DNA of 11,442 bases from DAONJL01 sp035405645 [NCBI: bacterium] (GTDB lineage Bacteria > JAGOBX01 > DAONJL01): assembly GCA_035405645.1 (NCBI GenBank), contig DAONJL010000070.1, positions 1-11,442 of the forward strand. The letters are read 5' to 3'. The notes under the pieces were generated by a model. The model searched no databases. It was not told the origin of the DNA and saw only the letters and a list, made by a program, of their open reading frames with translations. Below are positions 7,193-11,442 of this stretch, in pieces (the first letter of the stretch is position 1; each line of letters begins with the position of its first letter). Position numbers and translations under genes: made by a program.

Positions 7193-7310
7193 ATTAAAAT
7201 AAAAAAATATATAAAGTAATTAAATGTGTTAATAGTAGTAAAAATTTAAAACTTATAAAAATAATATTTTTAATTGATAAAAGAATCATTTCTTATAAGG
7301 AGGGATTTTT

Positions 7311-9146
7311 ATGAATATAAATTTGAGTAATTACTTTGCTTATCAAAATATTCGGCTCTTTAATATTAAAGCAAATGAAAGTGCTAAATCATTACAAAAA
7401 ATAACTTCTGGTAAAGCAGTCAACAATGCTGCTGATAACCCTGCTATTTTAGGTATAATCGATAGATATAAAAAGAACCTTCTTTCAAAACAACAATATG
7501 TGAATAATATACAGGATGGAATTTCATTTATTCAAACTGCCGAAGGCGCTTTAAATGATTTGAATGGTTATTTGAATAGATTAAAAACTCTTTCAGTTCA
7601 GGCAGCAAATCAAATCTTGACAGATGATGATAGAAAATTTTTACAACAAGAAGTAGACCAAATTATTCAAGAAGTTAACCGTTATTCTGATACTGTAAAA
7701 TATAATGAAACTTATTTATTAAAAGAAGTTACTGCTTATACATGCGAACTATCGGGTGTAAGTAATATTGGAATTACTAATGTTGAAAATGTAAATTCAA
7801 GTTTACCAGAAGGTAATTATAATTTAACAACCTCACTTGAATTACAATCAGTTGATACCTCTGGAATTACTCAACACGAAGCAAATATAATTACTACTTC
7901 ACCGACAAATCCAAATGTTACAAATATAAAAGCATATTATATTAGTCAGGGGTGGGGCTCTACAATTGCTCAAAGTTTTAAACCTGTTAATAATGATGTT
8001 AATTCAATTGAATTTAAAATTCAAAATCATAGTGGTGATATGACAGTTAAACTTTATGATAGTTCAAATAATCTGTTAGCAACAAAAACACAATTTGTTG
8101 ACCAATCTTCATTAGATTTTGTCAAATTTACTTTTGATACTTCAGTTAGCGTTACACCAGGGCAAACATATTATTTTACTATTGATACAACTGATAGTAG
8201 TTGGGAAATGAGATATCAAAATTATACCACCTGGCAGGATATTTATCTTGATGGCAATGTAGGTAGAATAGTAGGTGGTAATTTTACACCTTTAAGCTGG
8301 CCATTAGATATTTGTGATTTAGAATTTAAAATAAATTCTATTGTGCCTGATTCAATTAACTGGAATCAAACTGTTTCCTTAAATCCAGCAGACAGAATAG
8401 AAGGTGCTAATTTTACTTTAACTAAAACTTCTACTCCTAATGAATGGACTGTTAAAGAAACAACTGATTCAGGCACAATAAATACCTGGACATATACAGA
8501 AGGCACTTTATTCAATCAAAACGGTATTTCGTTTAATCTTGCTTCAAGTCCTTATTATGTTGAAAATGATGTAATTACTTTTGATATTTATCAAAAAGCA
8601 TCATTTAATGGTGGTTCAGCACAAAGAGTTTTACCAAATAATACTTATACTTTATCTGATGCTTCAAATAATAAAATTAGTGTTACTTTTGGAAATCAAA
8701 TTTTAAAAGGAACTGATACAATTCAATTTATTGGTTTACCATTTGAAACTACAAAAATTGCTGTAAAAGATGGTGAATATCTTGATACCGGGCTACCACA
8801 AACTCTTAATGCTGCAGAATTAAATATTTCTTCTATTAATATTTCAACTTTAAGTGGAGCTGAAAATGCTATTCAACAAATTGATAATGCTATAAATATA
8901 ATAAATCAAAAATTAGCAATTCTTGGGGGTATTCAAAATAGATTTAATAATACAATTTCTTTTGAAAAAATAAATTTACAAAATCAAACAAAAGTATTCA
9001 GTAATTTTCAGGATACTGATTATTCTACTGAAACCACAAAATTTTATCAAAATTCTTTTATTGCTAAAAATGCTAATATCCTTTATGATAAAGCAGTTGA
9101 TAATTCAAGCATAGTTAGCAGATTATTTAAAAATATGTTTGGTTAA
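7311..9146 (+). CDS. fliC: Flagellin with an inserted jelly-roll-like domain
   Basis: Flagellin is the filament subunit, exported through the flagellar type III system and polymerised outside the cell. Residues 1-140 match D0/D1: KSLQKITSGKAVNNAADNPA, then IQDGISFIQTAEGALND, LSVQAAN and LTDDDRKFLQQEVDQI. Residues about 510-611 form the C-terminal D1/D0 (AIQQIDNAINIINQKLAILGGIQNRFNNTI); the terminus VSRLFKNMFG departs from the usual PQ.VL.LL ending. Residues about 205-342 read like a bacterial secreted jelly-roll/carbohydrate-binding-type domain (IAQSFKPVNNDVNSIEFKI, SVTPGQTYYFTID, DLEFKI). Residues 345-480 have a beta-rich pattern common in flagellin and hook-protein outer domains (GISFNL, ENDVITFDIY). 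At 611 residues it is larger than a minimal flagellin. Two cysteines (C145, C335) are unusual for an exported flagellar protein. AAGGAGG precedes the ATG by 7 nt. Confidence 0.96.
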   Translation: MNINLSNYFAYQNIRLFNIKANESAKSLQKITSGKAVNNAADNPAILGIIDRYKKNLLSKQQYVNNIQDGISFIQTAEGALNDLNGYLNRLKTLSVQAANQILTDDDRKFLQQEVDQIIQEVNRYSDTVKYNETYLLKEVTAYTCELSGVSNIGITNVENVNSSLPEGNYNLTTSLELQSVDTSGITQHEANIITTSPTNPNVTNIKAYYISQGWGSTIAQSFKPVNNDVNSIEFKIQNHSGDMTVKLYDSSNNLLATKTQFVDQSSLDFVKFTFDTSVSVTPGQTYYFTIDTTDSSWEMRYQNYTTWQDIYLDGNVGRIVGGNFTPLSWPLDICDLEFKINSIVPDSINWNQTVSLNPADRIEGANFTLTKTSTPNEWTVKETTDSGTINTWTYTEGTLFNQNGISFNLASSPYYVENDVITFDIYQKASFNGGSAQRVLPNNTYTLSDASNNKISVTFGNQILKGTDTIQFIGLPFETTKIAVKDGEYLDTGLPQTLNAAELNISSINISTLSGAENAIQQIDNAINIINQKLAILGGIQNRFNNTISFEKINLQNQTKVFSNFQDTDYSTETTKFYQNSFIAKNANILYDKAVDNSSIVSRLFKNMFG

Positions 9147-9148
9147 TT

Positions 9149-10699
9149 CTATTTTATGATTTGGTATAATGTTATATATTTTTTTAGATAAGGTATATAA
9201 AAATCCTGTATTTTGATTATTTGCTTATTTTTAAAGGTGTTTGCTTGTATTTCATTTTCTAAAATAATATAATCAAAGATAAAATTATTATAATCATCTT
9301 CATTATAGACAGTTAAAATTTTTGCTTTTGAAAATAATGCTAATGTCGGCGACCACCAGCCTGTTATTATTTTTTCTCTATCTATATTCTTTGCTATGTA
9401 ATCTTGTATTTCTTTTATTGCATAACTTCTTTTTTTTATTGCTTCATAAAATTGATAATTATTCAATACAAATGAAAAAACAAGAAGTAAAATAATAAAT
9501 TTATGATAATACTTTTTACTTAATAGAACAAAAAAAATAAAAAAAATTAAATTACACAAAATTACCAAAAAACTATATTTAATAATGTTATTAAATAAAA
9601 TATGTGTATTTAAAAACGAGCGGTAAAAAACAAAGATATTATTATAAGAAATAAAATGCAAAATCAAAAAAGATAAAAAAATAATTATTAAATTTATTTT
9701 TATGGTTTTATAAAATTCGCTGTTTTTATAAAAAATAAAATAAATAAAATCAACAAAGATTAATAAATAAAAAAATAATAATAACAAATAATATCTATCA
9801 GGATTATAAAAACTAAAAGCAATAAAAAAATGTGAAAAAACAAATGATAATATTAAAAATATTTGATATTGAGATAATTTTATCTGATATAATAAAATAA
9901 TTAAAAAATAAAAAAACACAGAATAAAAAATAATTGGCATTCTCATAAATAAATTTGTATTAAAAACATTATAAATTCTAAATAAATATGTAAAATTAGC
10001 CTTAATTGGTTTATTAAAAATTGTGTAATATAAAATATTATAATTTGTTTGAAACATAATTAAAAACCATATTATTAAAACACAAATTAAGCCAATCAAA
10101 AAATATTTTATACCTGATTTTTTTTTTAAAAATAAAAAAATCAAATATGCAGGCAATAAAAAAAGTGTTATTGATTTACACATTATAGAAAAAACATAAA
10201 AAACACCTGATAAAACAAAAGAAAACTTTTTATTATCATTCAAAAAGAAAAAAGAAATAATAAAAAACAATAACATCATATTTTCAAGAAAAGGTATTCG
10301 ATTGTTTCTTATCAAATTGAAATTGTATGAATAGACAAATATTGCCAATAATGAAATTTTGTAATCATTATAAATTTTATAAATGGTTTTATAAAGAAAA
10401 AAAATAATAATAATTTGAATAATAACGAGATTTAATTGAATGGTTAATTTACTTAAACCAAAAATCTCAAATAAAAATAAATAATAATAATGATAAACTG
10501 GAAATAAAAATCTATTATCCCAATTTCCAAAAAGAGGTGAATTAAATAAATATTGATGTCGTGCATTATGTAAATAAAATCCTATATCAGTATATGCACC
10601 TGTACTCCACGATACATAAAATGGGTCTGCTGAATAAAATATAAATCTATAAAAAATCAATAAAATTATTATTAAAAAAAATACTATCTTTTTTCTCAT
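9149..10699 (-). CDS. GT-C/PMT-like integral membrane glycosyltransferase
   Basis: This 516-residue protein is very hydrophobic, with about eleven or more membrane helices and a soluble C-terminal tail (about 420-516). After the first helix, the first outer loop contains TDIGFYLHNAR (residues 37-47) and then FGNWDNRFLFPVYHYY. This is the pattern of the PMT/ArnT-like GT-C superfamily, where an acidic residue (here D38) is catalytic and donors are polyprenyl-phosphate sugars. The reaction would take place on the outer face of the inner membrane; donor and acceptor cannot be told. Its ATG overlaps the preceding stop as ATGA with no Shine-Dalgarno site, so translation is coupled to the upstream gene. 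Its stop is 2 nt from that of the convergent flagellin gene. A link to flagellin or surface-polymer glycosylation is only suggested by position. Confidence 0.78.
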   Translation of the reverse strand: MRKKIVFFLIIILLIFYRFIFYSADPFYVSWSTGAYTDIGFYLHNARHQYLFNSPLFGNWDNRFLFPVYHYYYLFLFEIFGLSKLTIQLNLVIIQIIIIFFLYKTIYKIYNDYKISLLAIFVYSYNFNLIRNNRIPFLENMMLLFFIISFFFLNDNKKFSFVLSGVFYVFSIMCKSITLFLLPAYLIFLFLKKKSGIKYFLIGLICVLIIWFLIMFQTNYNILYYTIFNKPIKANFTYLFRIYNVFNTNLFMRMPIIFYSVFFYFLIILLYQIKLSQYQIFLILSFVFSHFFIAFSFYNPDRYYLLLLFFYLLIFVDFIYFIFYKNSEFYKTIKINLIIIFLSFLILHFISYNNIFVFYRSFLNTHILFNNIIKYSFLVILCNLIFFIFFVLLSKKYYHKFIILLLVFSFVLNNYQFYEAIKKRSYAIKEIQDYIAKNIDREKIITGWWSPTLALFSKAKILTVYNEDDYNNFIFDYIILENEIQANTFKNKQIIKIQDFYIPYLKKYITLYQIIK

Positions 10700-11151
10700 T
10701 TTAAAAATTTATAACTGTGCGTCAGAATATTGTTCTTATATCTAAAACTTATATTATAAAATTTTTTATAATCAACAATTTTTAATTCTTCTTTATATAT
10801 TTGAAATTCTATTTCATAATATTTTTTGCTTTCTATTTCTTTTACTATTCCTTCTGTATTTTCAAATATATTTGTTTCATAAATTATTCTTTCTTCTTTG
10901 TCTTTTATTATAAATGAAAAATTATTTTTACTTAATTCGATATTTATTGGCTTAAATGAAATGTTATATAACCTAATTTTTATATTGTAATCTTTTGTTT
11001 TAAAATTTGGTATAATGTATAATGAAATTTTAATATCGCCAAATTCTAATGATTTTACTGGTACGGCTTGATAAAAATACTTTACGATTAAAATCATAAA
11101 AAAAAGAAGAATAATATTTATATAAAAAAAAATTTTACCTTTTTTTGTCAT
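10696..11151 (-). CDS. Small membrane-anchored protein with BsuPI-like beta domain
   Basis: From the ATG at 11151 this is a 151-residue protein with a Lys-rich start, one membrane helix (about 7-26) and an extracytoplasmic beta-rich domain. The order IRLYNISFKPINIELS, then FSFIIKDKEERIIYET, then a final IESKKYYEIEFQI resembles the BsuPI (intracellular proteinase inhibitor) fold family, in which N-x-S-x-K-P and an F.V.D..G..V strand recur. The family assignment is tentative and many such domains have no inhibitor role. A longer frame reaches ATG 11214, but its first 21 codons are the arms of an intrinsic terminator, so that start is rejected. No Shine-Dalgarno site is seen. An ATATCA...TGATAT inverted repeat overlaps the region of the start codon. 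It is the first gene of a two-gene operon with the glycosyltransferase. Confidence 0.7.
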   Translation of the reverse strand: MTKKGKIFFYINIILLFFMILIVKYFYQAVPVKSLEFGDIKISLYIIPNFKTKDYNIKIRLYNISFKPINIELSKNNFSFIIKDKEERIIYETNIFENTEGIVKEIESKKYYEIEFQIYKEELKIVDYKKFYNISFRYKNNILTHSYKFLK

Positions 11152-11181
11152 ATCAAAAAAATGATATAAAAATCGAATAAT

Positions 11182-11221
11182 AAAAAAGCAGGTAGGCACC
11201 CGGGTGAGTGCCACACCTGCT
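11182..11221 (-). terminator. GC-rich intrinsic terminator ahead of the glycosyltransferase operon
   Basis: On the minus strand a 7-bp stem pairs AGCAGGT (11215-11221) with ACCTGCT (11187-11193), and an inner 5-bp stem pairs GGCAC (11208-11212) with GTGCC (11195-11199). Six T residues (11182-11187) follow directly. The plus strand has no T-run after the stem, so it acts leftward. It is far more GC-rich than its surroundings. It ends about 30 nt before the start of the membrane-protein operon, so it either ends a separate small RNA or works as an attenuator. Confidence 0.8.
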
Positions 11222-11338
11222 TAGATTGGGGGAGTTTACAGGGGTGTATTTATTATTTTTTATTCTAATATTAAATTTATATTTTTTCAAATTTATTGAT
11301 TTTCTTCCTTCACTCCCTAAATATCATTTAAAAATTTT
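11182..11338 (-). ncRNA. Candidate small RNA or attenuator/riboswitch-type leader
   Basis: Between the predicted start point near 11338 and the terminator lies a transcript of roughly 155 nt with no credible gene. GGGAGU (11312-11317) can pair with ACUCCC (11230-11235), flanked by UUA/UAA, giving a long-range stem around an AU-rich centre. ACACCCCUGU (11238-11247) can pair with GCAGGUGU (11213-11220) apart from a 2-nt bulge; that would capture one arm of the terminator and act as an antiterminator. It matches no RNA family I recognise; no 6S, SRP or tmRNA hallmarks are visible. Pairings were found by eye. Confidence 0.45.
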
Positions 11339-11343
11339 GCCTA

Positions 11344-11372
11344 TTTATATATTATTTTTTTTATTTTGTCAA
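11344..11372 (-). promoter_or_regulatory. Sigma70-type promoter of the leader RNA/glycosyltransferase operon
   Basis: TTGACA (11367-11372) and TATAAA (11344-11349) on the minus strand are spaced by exactly 17 nt, a perfect -35 and a five-of-six -10. Transcription would start near 11338 and run left. No better promoter is visible between the terminator and the first gene of the operon, so this one probably serves both leader and genes. Confidence 0.65.
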
Positions 11373-11397
11373 GAAAAAATTTTTTTATTTTCAGAAA

Positions 11398-11442
11398 ATA
11401 TCCCAGACATGGTATACCCCTTTGCAGCATTACGAATAGTAA
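11398..11442. other. GC-richer block at the right edge, unassigned
   Basis: The last 45 bases are clearly richer in G and C than the AT-rich flank and contain the palindrome GGTATACC. On the minus strand a frame ending at TGA 11369-11371 could be the last 23 codons of a gene entering from the right (containing RNAAKGYTMSGIF), and its stop lies within the TTGACA box. Other frames are also open here, so coding is not established; a structured RNA or repeat is equally possible. Confidence 0.2.

Larger units (their letters stand above)
6711..7310 (+). promoter_or_regulatory. Long structured leader of the flagellin mRNA (or separate RNA)
   Basis: About 600 nt without a substantial gene lie between the sigma28 start point and the flagellin ATG. 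The strand is A/G-rich and contains several inverted repeats. These are 6720-6728 with 6737-6745 (9 bp, 8-nt loop); 6987-6996 with 7005-7014 (10 bp with one G-U, 8-nt loop); 7027-7036 with 7041-7050 (10 bp, tetraloop-sized); 7131-7138 with 7162-7169 (8 bp, large loop); and an A/T-only hairpin just ahead of the flagellin ribosome site. AAGTGTACA at 6862-6870 is the exact complement of 6998-7006, mostly the loop of the second hairpin, so a pseudoknot is possible. No stem is followed by a convincing U-run, so I read this as one transcript continuing into flagellin. The strong flagellin ribosome site AAGGAGG (7297-7303) closes the region. Confidence 0.55.

Noticed and set aside
11152-11214. N-terminal 21-codon extension of the BsuPI-like protein
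   Set aside because: These codons coincide with the arms, T-run and flank of the intrinsic terminator; the ATG at 11151 gives a normal membrane-anchor N-terminus.
11182-11338. Leader RNA considered as 6S RNA or 4.5S SRP RNA
   Set aside because: The 5' and 3' ends do not form the long closing stem of 6S, and the conserved SRP domain IV loop (GGAA tetraloop with its asymmetric internal loop) is not visible.

Overview
The window is strongly AT-rich bacterial DNA from a flagellated organism. Strong Shine-Dalgarno sites (AGGAGG type), lipoprotein and Sec-type signal peptides and a complete FliE-F-G-H-I block show a bacterium with an ordinary flagellar export and rotor machinery. A lipobox protein and a PMT-like membrane glycosyltransferase are compatible with a diderm, but nothing here fixes the phylum. 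The AT content and diverged proteins suggest an uncultured or little-studied lineage (inference).

Left edge to 6116, mostly minus strand: a compact operon reads leftwards as fliE, fliF, fliG, fliH, fliI and then a secreted zinc-ribbon/TPR protein. Gaps are 12 nt, 16 nt, an 8-nt overlap, 1 nt and 17 nt, and a sigma70-type promoter (TTGACA-17-TAATAT) lies just before fliE. These genes make the MS ring (FliF), the rod adaptor (FliE), the rotor/switch protein (FliG) and the export ATPase with its stator (FliI, FliH). fliJ, which often follows fliI, is absent and the TPR gene sits in its place. flgB and flgC, often found before fliE, are also absent. A plus-strand partial reading frame enters from the left edge and runs antisense into the TPR gene. 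Upstream of fliE lies a small lipoprotein gene with a laminin-G/concanavalin-like pattern.

6660-7310 is a gene-poor stretch of about 650 nt. It opens with a consensus-perfect sigma28 (FliA) promoter pointing right, followed by a hairpin with GGA in its loop, a strong ribosome site with a 12-codon mini-ORF, further stem-loops, a 9-bp long-range complementarity into one hairpin loop, and four copies of AAGGTTA. With no terminator before the flagellin gene, the simplest reading is an unusually long structured flagellin leader of about 600 nt. An independent RNA is the alternative.

7311-9146 is a large flagellin (611 aa) whose ends are ordinary D0/D1 segments and whose middle carries a jelly-roll-like beta domain typical of secreted proteins rather than flagellins. 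It converges, with only 2 nt between stop codons, on a two-gene minus-strand operon: a GT-C/PMT-like membrane glycosyltransferase preceded by a small membrane-anchored BsuPI-like protein.

The right end holds a second candidate RNA region. A near-consensus sigma70 promoter (TTGACA-17-TATAAA) is followed about 150 nt later by a GC-rich intrinsic terminator, only about 30 nt before the start of the glycosyltransferase operon. Competing pairings in the leader resemble an attenuator or riboswitch-type switch. The two candidate RNA leaders and the modified flagellin are the parts most worth follow-up.
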